A DNA stretch of 64,000 bases from Ilyonectria destructans. Its lineage: Eukaryota; Ascomycota; Sordariomycetes; Hypocreales; Nectriaceae. This document shows, in pieces, positions 13,781 through 24,873 of this stretch. The notes under the pieces were generated by a model. The model searched no databases, was not told the DNA's origin, and saw only the letters and a program-made list of their open reading frames with translations. A program made the translations under genes and the position numbers. The stretch covers positions 1 through 64,000 of the forward strand of contig JAHEWK010000007.1 in assembly GCA_020740775.1 (NCBI GenBank), read 5' to 3'. Within the stretch, counting starts at the first letter, position 1. Every line of letters begins with the position of its first letter.

Positions 13781-16361
13781 CTTTTATAGAGTACTATATA
13801 GTATAACTTAAATACTAAAAACATTAAGATAAATACCCTTATATATAGCAGTCTCTTTATTCTAACTAACCGATTTAAATATAGCTTAATTTCTATTAGC
13901 TATTATACTAAAGTTATAAAGGCAGACTATAAATTAAGTTAGAGTAGTATTCTAACTATTACTACTACTAATTATAAATTGCTATATTATTTTAGCTATA
14001 ATAATAAAATAGCTTAAGCTATTTTTTTCTATATTATTTTAGCTTTAATCTTACTGAATTCTTCTTTAAATATACTTAGCTTTTTAATTAACTATATACT
14101 TTACTAAAAAAAGATATAATATAGCTATAAGACTAAATATATTTAATATAACTATATTAAAGCTCTTCTATATTTTATCCTTTTAGATATAAAATACTAT
14201 TAAGAAGCTAATAAGAATACTTTAATATTTAGTTATTTTAGTAAAGTAATTAAAAATAGAGATATAGAGCTCTAATATAGCCTCTTCTAAAAGTCTCTAT
14301 AGCTTTTTAATCTATTTAGATTACTAATTACCTACTCACTCAGTCTAAATATCAGTTAGCTTATTAGTATACTTTATTATAATCTTATATATAATAGCCT
14401 GCCTTCTACTAAGCTTAAATAGTAGTTAATTTACTGGATTCTTAATAGATATAGCCTAAATAATATAGGCTATAAGCTATAAAGCTATTACAGTATATTT
14501 CTTTTATATTTTAAACTTAAAATAAAAGTAAAATAGAGTGTTATATTCTTTATTAAGCTTCTTCTAATTAACCTTAAAGAGTATATTTTATAATATAATA
14601 TCCAGTTTAATAGTATAAATTATACTTTAAATAAGTTATTTAGTAGCTATATAAATTTATTAAAATTTAGTATTATCTCCAGCTCTAATAAAATTTAGAT
14701 TATCTCTAGCTATAGCTAGCTTTAGGTTATCAGGCTGAATTATATACTAAAGAAAGATAAAGCTTTAAAGGAAATTCTTTTTATCTATAAAGTTCTTTAG
14801 GTATACTATTATATTCAGTTAATAAAACTATAAATTAGATACAGCTAGATCCTCTTATTTCTTAATATTCTCTACCTTTTTTTTTTAAAGATAGTTTCCC
14901 TTAGCTTAAAATACTTAAATAATCTTATTAATATCTATATTAACTTTAATAAATAGCTACTTAATAAATAGCTTTATTATATCTTAACTTCTACTAATCT
15001 TAAAAAATACACTTTAAGAGCCTTTATAGAAGAACTACTAGTAGAAGACTCTACTTCTATATAGTATATTTTCCTACTCTTCTTTAGTTTAGCTTATAGA
15101 TTACCAGCCTTCTTTATATTCTTATCTTAATCTGTACTATTTCTTAAAATATTTATATATTCTCTATAATATAGACTTAATATATAGATAACCTTCTATA
15201 AGTATATAATATAATCTACCTATAAAAATATTATCTAGCTCTTTAAATAGTATACTATTATTAGGTAGAATAATTAGATTATAAAGCTACTTATAATCTA
15301 AGATAATACTAAGAGAAGATACCTACTGCTTAATATATTTAATCTTATTCTTTATAAGCTAATAAGAAATAGCTTAAAGGTAGAGTGTAATCTTACTACT
15401 AATAAAATATATACTATAGAAGTAATACTAAAGAAGTTAGAAGTTAGATAGAAATATAAAATACTCTATTATATCTAATGCTATTAGTTTATATAGATAT
15501 AATAAGAGTATAAAGTTATAATATATATTAGTATATTTTAGGAGCTTTTTCTTTTACTGCCTTAATTTATACTTACTTCTTTTTAGCTATTTTATATCTA
15601 TATCTCTATAATATATTATATTAAGTCTTTATCTAGAGTAATAATTATATAATTTACTTTTAGTAGAAAGTATATACTTTAATCTCAAACTAATTATTAA
15701 TACTCTATAAGAATAATTATTAGTTTCTTTCTATTAGTAATTATAAACCTATTTCTATCTAGAATTATACTTAGATTTTAAACTTACTTATCAGTCTAAA
15801 TATAAAGACCTTTAATACTAAATCTATAATATCTCTATATCTCTATTAATATTTAGATTAATTCTATAGTAATTCTATAGTAATTCTATAGTATATATAC
15901 AGTATAATTATATATTATTCAGACTCTAATAGCCTTTAGCTATTTATATAATTTACTTATCTATATTTTAATATATATATACTATAATTACAGATAACCT
16001 AAAGTATATTTACTTTTATATAGTAAAGTTAGCTATAGTATCTTATTTATCTGCTATAGTAAGCCTCCTCTATTAATAGAGAAATATTAAGAATTAAAGC
16101 TAAAGTTAAAGATTAATATTATTATTATAATATAAATAGTATAGTAAATAGATACTATAGATTTAGTATTATATAATAGTATATACTTATTTAGTAACTT
16201 TTTAAATATATTAGGGCCCTTTAGAATAAGAAATAGAAATTATTAGTATTCTACCCCTAAGTTAATTATCTTTACTCTATATTCTACTAGTATTACTATA
16301 GCTTTATATATAAAATTAATTGTTAGTTATAGTGCTAATATAATTATTAAGTCTTAAGCTT
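13780..16361. repeat. 2.5-kb dispersed repeat, copy A (fully RIP-mutated)
   Basis: Same sequence, in the same orientation, as 53990-56558. Examples: the stretch ending GCAGTCTCTTTAT at 13860 matches 54080, and the right end GATATAATTATTAAG-like text near 16350 matches 56545. Homology stops near 16361 and 56558. Copy A is AT-degraded throughout, whereas copy B keeps about 350 bp of unmutated left end. No coding frame survives here. Confidence 0.85.
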
Positions 16362-16833
16362 AACTACTAGTAATTATTCTTTCTATAGTACTATTACTAA
16401 TATTATTAAATATAACTATATCGGTATTTTTATTATTATTACTATACTTTTAAATTATTTAGTACTATATATACTTTCCCTCTATCTATATCTATAGTAG
16501 AATATCTATTTACTAAATCTTTACTTTACTATATTATACTTCTCTTTAGTAATAAACAGTATTATTTTATATTACTATAAGATATTAGTATATAGTATAG
16601 CTATAACCTTTTAGTATTAAAAGCAGTTTAATAGCTATATTACTATCTACTGAAAGTATATTATATTTTAAGTCAGCTAAATCTATATTAGTATAGTAGT
16701 TATTAATCTTTCTTAATATATTACCTATTAATTAATATATATATTAAAAGTACTTCTTAAAAGTATTTAGCTATAGTACTATATTATATTTACAGTAAAT
16801 AAGTATTTAATACTCTTTATTAAGTTATATATA
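16362..16833. other. RIP-mutated spacer, nothing recognised
   Basis: AT-rich sequence between the dispersed repeat and the MITE, with stops in all frames. Confidence 0.5.
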
Positions 16834-17276
16834 CAGTGGGATTGCAAAAGTTCTGATAATATGCCAATTTCACACTAAAACAGTACATTTTAAAATAGCA
16901 ATAAAGATCTATATAAGTATAGTATATACAGTTTAAAAATATTAATAATTAAATAAATAGTAATCTTTAGTATAACTAAAGTAATAACATAAAATATAAT
17001 TTTATAGATTTAATAAGAGATTTTAAAACTATTAGACTTTTATTCAGTTTAATTTATTTTTACTACTTAATATAAGAATATTATAAAAAGACTATATAAT
17101 TAGTAATTAAGAAACTAAAAATATATATTAGATATATCTATACTATTTTATAAGGAAATAAATATATTAGCTTTTTAAAGTATAGACTGATTTTATTTAT
17201 AATTGTTAAAAAGGCTGTAATAAATAATTGCTGCAATTTTTAATTTTAGTATTGTCGGAACTTTTACAACTAACTG
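16834..17276. mobile_element. Tc1/mariner-type MITE
   Basis: 443-bp non-coding element with inverted ends. The left end CAGTGGGATTGCAAAAGTTC pairs with the right end GAACTTTTACAACTAACTG, with a few RIP-type differences. It is flanked on both sides by TA (16832-16833 and 17277-17278), the Tc1/mariner target duplication. The interior is AT-rich with no transposase, so it is a deletion derivative or MITE. The outermost ends escaped most of the mutation seen in the interior. Confidence 0.82.
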
Positions 17277-17835
17277 TACTTATTTATTATATATTTATAA
17301 TACTTAAGTATTAATTATTAATAGTAAATAATAAAATATAACTAAACTGTAAATACTATTATTCTTTCTTCTTATTATATTTAATCTTTTTTTTCTTTAA
17401 TTCTTATAATTTTAAGTTATAACTTTATATAACTTTAAATTTAAATTACTCTAACCTTAAGTTTTAACTAATTAGTAACTCAGCCTAATAGTAAGTAATA
17501 TTACAGTAATATACAGGCTATAAAATTCTATTTATATAGATAATTCTAGCAGAATTATCTATAAATAATACCTAGGTTAATATCTTTATTATTATTAATA
17601 AGTAGATTATAAGTTTAGTCTCTAGAGAATTTTAAACTATTAAAAGATATTATAAATACTATAATAGTAAATTTAATATTATTTAAGTTTAATATAAGTA
17701 ATATACTAAATAAAAGCTATTAATATATAATAATTAATATACTATACTATACTTATAAGTTTAAAGTAAGCTAATTTTAATTAGTAATTTTATATAATAG
17801 AAAATTAAATAAATTAAGATTTAAATAAGTATATT
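17277..17835. other. RIP-mutated spacer, nothing recognised
   Basis: AT-rich, no usable frame. It ends with ATATT (17831-17835), the target duplication of the following solo LTR. Confidence 0.5.
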
Positions 17836-18210
17836 TATAACGGTCGGGTCTAACCTAGGGGTATAGGGTAGGTCCGGTGGCATAGTATTTATAATCGAGT
17901 GGATCAGAACATTATAGTAAGCAATATAAATCACAGTCTGGTAATAGTAGAATAGTAGATTCAATATAACCAAGTATATTAATAGCTAGTAAGGCTATCT
18001 CTATAAAAGTACTAAATAATTATATCTATATACTAGGTAATAATTCATAGATTGTATAGAGTATTAGATCGTAGCAATCCTGGGATCATAACGGTCCAGG
18101 ATCATAGGCACAATCCTTAGCATGACGCTCCTCAGGTAATTAGACGGAAAAAGTGGGTACAACATAGTTCTGCCGGTTATAACCGCCTGGTCCCAACCTG
18201 GGCCGTAACA
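17836..18210 (-). mobile_element. Solo LTR of the same chromovirus family
   Basis: 375 bp, the reverse complement of the LTRs at 3053 and 11082, with a perfect 5-bp target duplication ATATT (17831-17835 and 18211-18215). It is a product of LTR-LTR recombination. It is visibly less mutated than the two LTRs of the full element; for example it keeps GGTCGGGTCTAACC and CCGGTTATAACCGCCTGG. Confidence 0.95.
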
Positions 18211-19239
18211 ATATTATATCTAATAATAATAAAGTTAAGAATACTTAATATAATTAAGTTATATTAATAGCTAAAAAGCTATTTATACTAAATATATACT
18301 TTTTAAATAACTATATATTATATATCTATTAGTAAATTATTACTTCTATAGCTTAATTTAGAGTAAAACTATAGAAATTAATAGTTAGTTCTATTAATTT
18401 ATTTTTTATATATATAACTAAACTGAAATTCTACTAGCTCTAACTATTTAATTAAGTTTGAGTTATAATATAGACTGTAATATATAAAGTTATTAAAATT
18501 ATAGATATTTATTTTACCCTTTTATTTAATATAAATAATTATTATATTCTAAGGTATCTTCTTTAATTAAAAGTAAATATAGATAAATTAGTTACTATAT
18601 ATACTAATTAAAGATCTATTTACAGTTAACTTATTCTTTATCTCTAAGTTCTATACTTAAAAACTAAAGTATAGCCTACTAAACTTAAAAGAGTTAAATA
18701 ATAATAGTTTCTTTTTTTTTAGTAGAACTTTATTATATAATATATTTACATTAAAAGTAGCCGGTATTTACTGTAATCTACAGTAGTTACTACTTTAGAC
18801 TCTATACCTTTTTTGCAATTAAGTTTATATAGCTATCTAGTTAAAATTCCTTCTTCTGTAATATTACTGTAGAACCTACAGTATAAAAGGAATATAAACC
18901 CTTTACTACTTGCTGAACTTACTGCAGAATCTGCAGCATAAAGGCGGAAAATATCGTCGTCATTAAAATCCCTTCTTCTATATACTAATGTTACAGGAGG
19001 AAAATATCGTCGTCGTACTTCTAACGAAAAGAAGAAAGTAAAGTTTGGTATAATATAACAGTCTCAAGGTAGTATATTGCAACTAGCTAGGCCACTCTAT
19101 AGAGTATACCAAACTTAAGAAAAGAAGAAGAAGAGAAAGAAAGTAGAGGAGGTCCATCCATAAATATACTCGTCATAGTGGCTTAAAGGTAAAAGTGGGC
19201 TACGAAAGGCCGAGGGTTCCCGAGGCTACCTACGGGCAC
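18211..19239. other. AT-rich spacer at the edge of the RIP island
   Basis: RIP-type sequence up to about 18,880, then base composition rises. A ~17-bp string GGAAAATATCGTCGTC occurs twice (about 18952 and 19000). The tail from about 19150 may be decayed transposase sequence, because the recognisable transposase remnant follows at once. Confidence 0.5.
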
Positions 19240-19493
19240 AGCCCGTTACACCTCACAGCCCCGATTTGAACCCCATTGAGCATGTTTGGGCCAGACTGAA
19301 GAGAGATCTCTATAGAATGTTCCCTTGGGTCTCCAAATTGAAGAAAAACACAGCTGATATCGCAAAATTTAAAGCCTGCTTGGAAGCGGCGTGGGAAGCT
19401 ATCCCTCAGGACTTCATTCGGGGCCTGCTAGAGTCAATGCCGCGGAGGATCGAGGCCTGCCGCAAGGCTAGGGGTTGGTATACAAAATATTGA
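19240..19493 (+). pseudogene. C-terminal remnant of a Tc1/mariner-like DDE transposase
   Basis: The translation contains APDLNPIEHVWARLKRDL, the DDE_3 signature around the third catalytic acid (NPIEHxWxxLK), then about 60 residues of the usual C-terminus (SMPRRIEAC..A.GW.TKY) and a stop. The first two catalytic aspartates and the DNA-binding half are missing, and no inverted repeats are seen near it. At about 80 codons against about 350 for a full transposase it is a fragment. It is not RIP-degraded and marks the border between the repeat island and the gene cluster. Confidence 0.85.
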
Positions 19494-19647
19494 AGCCACG
19501 CCTCTGAGGAATCCAAAAATGTAGTTACTTTTATTGTAGCTAGTCTGTAGCCTGTGGAATTGGTATCTTTATTCTATGCGTTCCGGTCAGGGTGGTGGTG
19601 TAAGTGGGCTGTTGCAGGACTTTTTAAACCCCGGTGTATATAGATAC
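19494..19647. other. Short 3' gap, no gene
   Basis: Sequence between the transposase remnant and the 3' end of the minus-strand dehydratase gene. No feature recognised. Confidence 0.5.
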
Positions 19648-20885
19648 TTAGTATAACTCCCCCAAGCGCTCGACCGAAATGTTTCCACCACTAAACACGA
19701 TACCTAAGTCCCAACCATCCTCACCAGCTTCTCGTTCTACCATGCTTCGGAAGTCTTCATTGTATAGTGCCACCGCAAGAGGTACAGCCGCACTAGGTTC
19801 AACAACAAGCTTAAAACGTTCCAGGACTAATTTGGCTGCGGCTAGGATCTGGCTTTCAGACACGCTGTATATGCTCGTCACTAGACGGCGACCGTATATC
19901 AGACTCCAGGGGATCTCTCCCACTGGGGTTCGCAGCCCGTCTGCGACTGTCAGTGTGCTCACATCAGCGATACGCGTTCCCTGTTCGAAACCCTTCTTGC
20001 AGTCGTCGGCGCCTTCGAACTCTGGCTCAGATCCGAAGACGAGGATCCCAGTCCCATCGCAGCTGAGGGCAACGCCTGACAGCATTCCGGCGCCTCCAAC
20101 AGGAGCCATAATCGCATTCAAGCCCTTGGAGGCCGCTGATGGCATTGCGAGTGTGGAAGAGTGGAAGTTACATGCAAGGGGTTGCTGCTGCTGCGCCATC
20201 ATGGCTTGCACTTGTTCTTGTAGTTCGAGACCCAGAGTACCTTGACCCAAAATGATGTCAGGGTGATCATACGGCGGTACGAGACGAGCGCCCGTCTCCG
20301 CTACCACGCGAGCCGCGACAGCTTCACGTTCAGTGCTCGTGCTGCCACTGAAGATGACCTTGGCGCCGTAGCCTCTCGTAGCGGCAATTTTGTTAGCGGG
20401 AGAGATCTTTGGCATGACAATAAAGGCAGGAAGGCCACTTTCACGTGCGGCTAGAGCCAAAGCTGCGGCATGATTTCCTTAACACACAATTAGCAACGAC
20501 AAACACGTTAAATGAGTGCGAGGGGTCTCAGGGCTCAAGGCATACCTGAGCTATGGCCTGCCACTCCTTTCTCTCTACCTCCATGCTCAAGCCAGCCGGG
20601 TTCCTGCTTCAGTCGCTCTATGGCATGGAAAGCTCCCCGAACCTTGAAGGCACCAGTGCGCTGGAAGTTCTCGCACTTGAACCAGAGTCGGAATTTAGGG
20701 ACCGCGGGCTTGCGGCCTACCCATGGTGTACCACCCAATGATTGTGCACTCTGTGGGGTCGAGGCTAACTGATCAAGGGTCCTATTCTGCAAGACAGGGG
20801 TGTAATGCACGTGGGAAGAAATAATCTTGCGGGCCTCGATAACGGAGTCACGAGTCAATGGTGGACAGGTTGAGTGAGCGGCCAT
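19648..20885 (-). CDS. PLP-dependent serine/threonine dehydratase-like ammonia-lyase
   Basis: Two exons (20885-20546 and 20477-19648) with a 68-nt intron (GTATGC...GCTAAT...TTAAG) give 389 aa. The splice rebuilds the family motif SSGNHAAALALAA, which supports it. Fold-type II PLP enzyme: the Schiff-base lysine is K81 in QRTGAFKVRGA, and the phosphate loop is VGGAGMLSG (GGGGLLSG in most relatives). This places it with eukaryotic serine racemase, SRY1 (L-threo-3-hydroxyaspartate dehydratase) and catabolic threonine dehydratase. It is longer than SRY1 (326 aa), partly through an insert at about residues 40-65. There is no ACT domain, so it is not the biosynthetic Ilv1 type. Expected reaction: loss of water and then ammonia from an L-beta-hydroxy amino acid through an enamine. 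The D-serine dehydratase, RidA and omega-amidase genes nearby favour a catabolic role. The exact substrate is unknown. Confidence 0.88.
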
Positions 20886-21538
20886 AGTATCGAAACAGTT
20901 GTGAAAATGAAGTGATGGTGTTTAGAAATGGATGATTTTTTTTTTGGAGTACCAACGAGCGTGTTATATAACAATGGCTACTCCCAGGAGAAATGTGCCT
21001 GTTAATTGGACAAGTGGATACATAAAAAAAGCCCTGGATCTTGTATCTTCTCGGGAACAAACCAGTTGAGTCAGGTAATGCAAGTCTGACTAGGCCCGAT
21101 ATTGGTGCGATAATCGCGATGTCTCGTGCGTACCAGAAAATCTCTAACAAGTACAGAGTACTGAAAAGTCAAGCTTTACATGCAAGCGCTATACTCAATT
21201 CGGGCGACGAGAGCGACAAGTGTGAAGAGCGTTGTGTAAATTCATCTTCCTTGCTGTGGGTAAGTGGGGTAATTATCGATGGGGCTTGCAGAATCTGTTG
21301 GAGTACTATACTGAACCCGGGTGACGAGAGCGACAACTGTGGGAAAGAGTACAATAGAGTAACGATCTATAGCCCTAGCCATCTGAAAACGGGGTAATCT
21401 ATCAAGGAAGGGGGGGTGGGGGTTGCATGGGCGGTCTGCTGGGTAATCTGATGGAGAGCTGATCTTGACCTATTTCTGGTGCCTGGAATATTGCACTACT
21501 ACCGGCTGAAACTTACAATGTGGCGGACATTTTGGGTA
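20886..21538. promoter_or_regulatory. Upstream region of the dehydratase, with a duplicated 40-bp motif
   Basis: No gene. A TATATAA-like box (about 20964-20971) lies about 80 bp upstream of the minus-strand start. Two imperfect direct copies of a ~40-bp sequence sharing GACGAGAGCGACAA lie at 21191-21230 and 21308-21349, 117 bp apart and about 300-460 bp upstream of the dehydratase ATG. A role as a regulator site is conjecture. Confidence 0.45.
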
Positions 21539-21870
21539 CTAGGGGGGTCTCGTGACTTCGCGTAATCTCAACCCCCCGTACTGACCAGACAAAAGTTCGT
21601 TGACTCGACAATTTCGGTACCTGTAGCTACACTAAAGCTTTGGTGGTCGTGATGTAGCTTCATTACTGCGGTTATCTGGTTTAGGTGCAGTACGCGGGGT
21701 AGCTATAGGGTATATAAGTAGCTGGGATATTATACTAAACGAAGGTACACCATTTTAAGTGGAGTATGCATACAATTTCTAGGTATCTTTCTTCAGATTT
21801 GTTGAGTCAACGACTTTTTGTCTGGTCAGTACGGGGGGTTGAGATTACGCGAAGTCACGAGACCCCCTAG
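21539..21870. mobile_element. MITE with ~60-70 bp inverted ends and TA duplication
   Basis: 332 bp. The left end CTAGGGGGGTCTCGTGACTT continues as an inverted repeat of the right end for about 60-70 bp with only a few mismatches (the right end closes ...AAGTCACGAGACCCCCTAG). TA flanks both sides (21537-21538 and 21871-21872). There is no coding capacity. Long inverted ends plus TA suggest a Tc1/mariner-mobilised MITE. It is not RIP-mutated. Confidence 0.88.
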
Positions 21871-22050
21871 TACTCTGGATTTGTAAGAATGAAAGATAGA
21901 AGGCAGGAACTTTGTCCGGAAGCTTTTTAGAGCTAAATGGCTAATCCTATGAATATCAACATAGGTTATTCATTAAATCAGAGACCTGTATTTAATCCTA
22001 ACCCACAGGTCAAGTTATTCCTTATTATCAGCCCAAGCGGCGTGATCCCA

Positions 22051-22301
22051 TGTCACACTGAGTGGATAGGATCGCACTGATGATGATGAAAGCTCTTGAT
22101 TTCTAGCTAAAGGACGGGCCTAGAGCCCGTCTTTATACATGATGAAGACGGCTGCTGCCGGAGGCGGCAGTCCGTCTCCGCCGCACAGGGGCCCGGGCCC
22201 TGTGGGTCCCGGGGACCGGGATCGTGGTCACAGGGCCGACTATGTGGTCTGAGAAGGAGAGCAAAGTCGTGTTATCTAGGAAATGACCCCAAAATGTGAC
22301 A
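22051..22301. mobile_element. Solo LTR with TCCCA target duplication
   Basis: 251 bp bounded by TGTCACA...TGTGACA (TG...CA ends, 7-bp inverted termini), with TCCCA on both sides (22046-22050 and 22302-22306). The interior is GC-rich with short palindromes (for example CAGGGGCCCGGGCCCTG near 22185) and AGACGGGCTC/GAGCCCGTCT-type repeats. No relative with an internal region is present in the window, so the parent family is unknown. Orientation cannot be set. Confidence 0.82.
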
Positions 22302-22615
22302 TCCCATTGCCTGGGGAGATAATATGTATCGGGCTTAGAGGTGTAGCCACTATTAGCAGACTCTTTCTAGCTCATCTTTGATTTCTTCACCACGTTCACT
22401 CTTTTAGTGTCCTGATCATTCTGATCATTAGTGTTGATTCTCACGTTCTATACAGTTAACGTTAATAGGCTTCCTATATTGCGCACATCAGCGTGGAAGA
22501 AAGGTTCAAGCCACTGACATTATCGTTTGAAGAATCTAGAATCGTGATATTGAACCTTTCACCTTCCAACGGTCATCGAAAATCATAGAAGTTTCACACC
22601 TTGCGCGGGCCAACT
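22302..22615. promoter_or_regulatory. 5' region of the damaged AAAP transporter
   Basis: About 310 bp between the solo LTR and the transporter ATG. Apart from its start at the TCCCA duplication no defined element is seen. The LTR may have displaced or altered the promoter. Confidence 0.35.
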
Positions 22616-24134
22616 ATGTCTCAACACACCCTGGAAGATCTGCACACAAACCCTTCCGCAGAGCATCTCGATCGCTTCGGCCTCCAGGAGGCAGATAAAA
22701 CCCAGGACAATACTCTGTTTCGAAGAATTTCCGAGAACAACGACCTGATGGTCGGGGAATGCATTGAGACCAAAGAACACCGAACAGACCTTGAAAAGCA
22801 AAAGACAGCTGAAGGTGCTGCACATTTTCATCGTTTAGGCTGGAAACGTTTGACCATCGTTTTGATCGTGGAGACTATTGCTCTGGGTAGTCTGTCTCTA
22901 CCTGCGGCATTTGCGACGACCCTCGGCATGGTTGCTGGCGTTATCCTCACTGTTTCCATCGGCCTCGTTGCTATATATACCAGCTATGTCATCGGACAGG
23001 TCAAGTTGCTGTTGCCGGAGGTCTCTCATTACGCCGATGTAGGCCGCCTAATGGGGGCTCGGTTTGGGTGCCCACGATTTGGGTATGAGCTTATGGGGAC
23101 CATGTTTTGTCTACAACTCATCTTCCTGACCGGCTCGCACTGCCTCACAGGTACCATTGTGTTGCTACACATCACGGATGACGGGGCCTGTTCCCTTATC
23201 TTCGGCGTCGTTTCAGCACTCATTCTCCTACTCTTGGCCATCCCACCCTCATTCACTGAAGTTGCTATTTTGGGCTACATTGACTTGCCTCTATCTTGAT
23301 CGCAATCGGTATCACAATTGTCACAACTGGTATTCACTCCAGTGAAGTTTCCGGCAACTGGTCCGCGTGGCCTAAAGAAGGGACAGGGTTCTCTGAAGCG
23401 TTTATTGCAATCACGAATATTGTCTTTGCATATTCATTCGCCATCTGCCAATTTTCATTTATGGATGAAATACACATGCCCACAGACTACGTCAAATCTA
23501 TTTAGACCCTTGGTACTATCGAGGTTGTTATCTATACCTTCGTCGGCGCCCTTGTGTATGCCTTTGCCGGTCAAGATGTGGCTTCCCCAGTGTTGATTCG
23601 GATGGCGGAGTGATTGCGAAAATAGCATTTGGCATCGCGCTACCTGTTATATATATTTCTGGATCGATCAACACAACTGTTGCGGCACGATATATTCATG
23701 GAAGCCTATTTAAGGATCCTCTCATTCGGTTCATCAACGCACCGATGGGTTGGCTCACCTGGCTGGGGCTAGTCTTCTCACTTATTCTCATAGCATGGAT
23801 TATTGCGGAGGCAATTCCTTTCTTCTCAGATCTTCTCTCAATCTCATCGTCTCTGTTTATCTCGGCATTTTCGTTCTATTTCCCGGCCATGATGTGGTTC
23901 ACCTTGGTCAAGCAGGGAGCCTGGTACAGGAGGGAAAACATATTGAAAAGTCTTCTCAATATGCTTATTCTCGTCATTGGTATGGTTATTCTTGTGGGTG
24001 GAACATACACTTCCATCATTGATATTGTAAGTCGTGCGCCCAGTCAAGTGTCCATTGTGCTAACGGATTGCTAGATCCATCAGTTTGAAGAAGGCACCGT
24101 TCACGGCGTATTTACCTGCGCGCCGCTTGGGTAA
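22616..24134 (+). pseudogene. AAAP-family amino-acid transporter, broken by three lesions
   Basis: Reads as a fungal amino acid/auxin permease (Aa_trans) with a ~75-residue hydrophilic N-terminus followed by hydrophobic helices (ETIALGSLSLPAAFATTLG is the usual TM1 region; SGSINTTVAARYIH is typical of later helices). The last exon is 24075-24134 after a 48-nt intron (24027-24074) and ends in GVFTCAPLG, the normal family C-terminus. Lesions: a one-base loss near 23285 (probably T of a T run), TAG at 23503-23505 where a codon is expected, and a one-base loss in the C run at 23585-23589. Allowing for the two losses, the main exon becomes an exact multiple of three and the protein about 490 aa. 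It would import amino acids across the plasma or vacuolar membrane. It is either a recent pseudogene or partly a sequencing artefact; the TAG is not explained by homopolymer error. Confidence 0.85.
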
Positions 24135-24873
24135 ACAAAAATTCAAGTTCTTCGAATCACGAATCAGGCACACGGTTGATCAAGTTTGAAACATCGTAAA
24201 CGCCTTAGTATGGAACACCAGGTGCCACGTAGGGTTAAGTCAGAGTAGGCACGTATCACAGAAACATTATTGGCCGATCCCCGCAGACCATTCAACTCAA
24301 AAATAAATACCTACAAATAATATTCCTGATGAGAACCAAGTTCGGCTCAACCCCCATCCAAATTCAGGTTTCTTCCTCAGACGTAGTGCATCCTGTTGCG
24401 TGAGAAGTGGAAGTTAACAATGGATGGAATCTACGAGTGAGGTCAAGTAGAGTAAACCAACAACTGTGAAGAGTCGTATAAAAAAGAGACACTGAAAATA
24501 AAGTAACCACTACCCAGTTATCACATGCAAGGTCCTTCAGGATAGTGAAACGGGCGGGACGAACCTTAGCACAAACAACCACACCCACCCAATGCGGTGT
24601 AGGGTAAGGTGGGTTGAGATACCAACAACTCCTCAATCTGAGGTAAGGGATGTACGATTCCTCGACAACCACATTACCTGAGCTGGTGCGATGGGGTGTA
24701 CGCATGTGACCATACACTTAGGTTAAGGAAGCAAGAAGATTTGGAGGAGAAAGAAATGAATTGGCTGCTGTACTGGCAGCAGACCTAGAGCTGGACAAAC
24801 TGATGATTGTACCCGGAAAGAGGTCTTAAAAACAGTACGGGTTGTGGATGTTGAACTCCCTCAGTGTGTCTAG
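24135..24873. other. Convergent 3' gap, no gene seen
   Basis: 739 bp between the ends of the + strand transporter and the - strand D-serine dehydratase. Open frames here lack family likeness or a gene-like start. No repeat recognised. Confidence 0.55.

Noticed and set aside
19679..20772. Plus-strand open frames over the dehydratase
   Set aside because: They are shadows; the minus strand carries PLP lysine and phosphate-loop motifs and a clean intron.
22140..22215. GC-rich palindromes as a possible structured RNA or terminator
   Set aside because: They fall inside the solo LTR defined by TG...CA ends and the TCCCA duplication, which explains them.
24364..24717. Minus-strand 117-codon open frame between the transporter and D-serine dehydratase
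   Set aside because: No family likeness and atypical composition; it lies in a 3'-3' gap.
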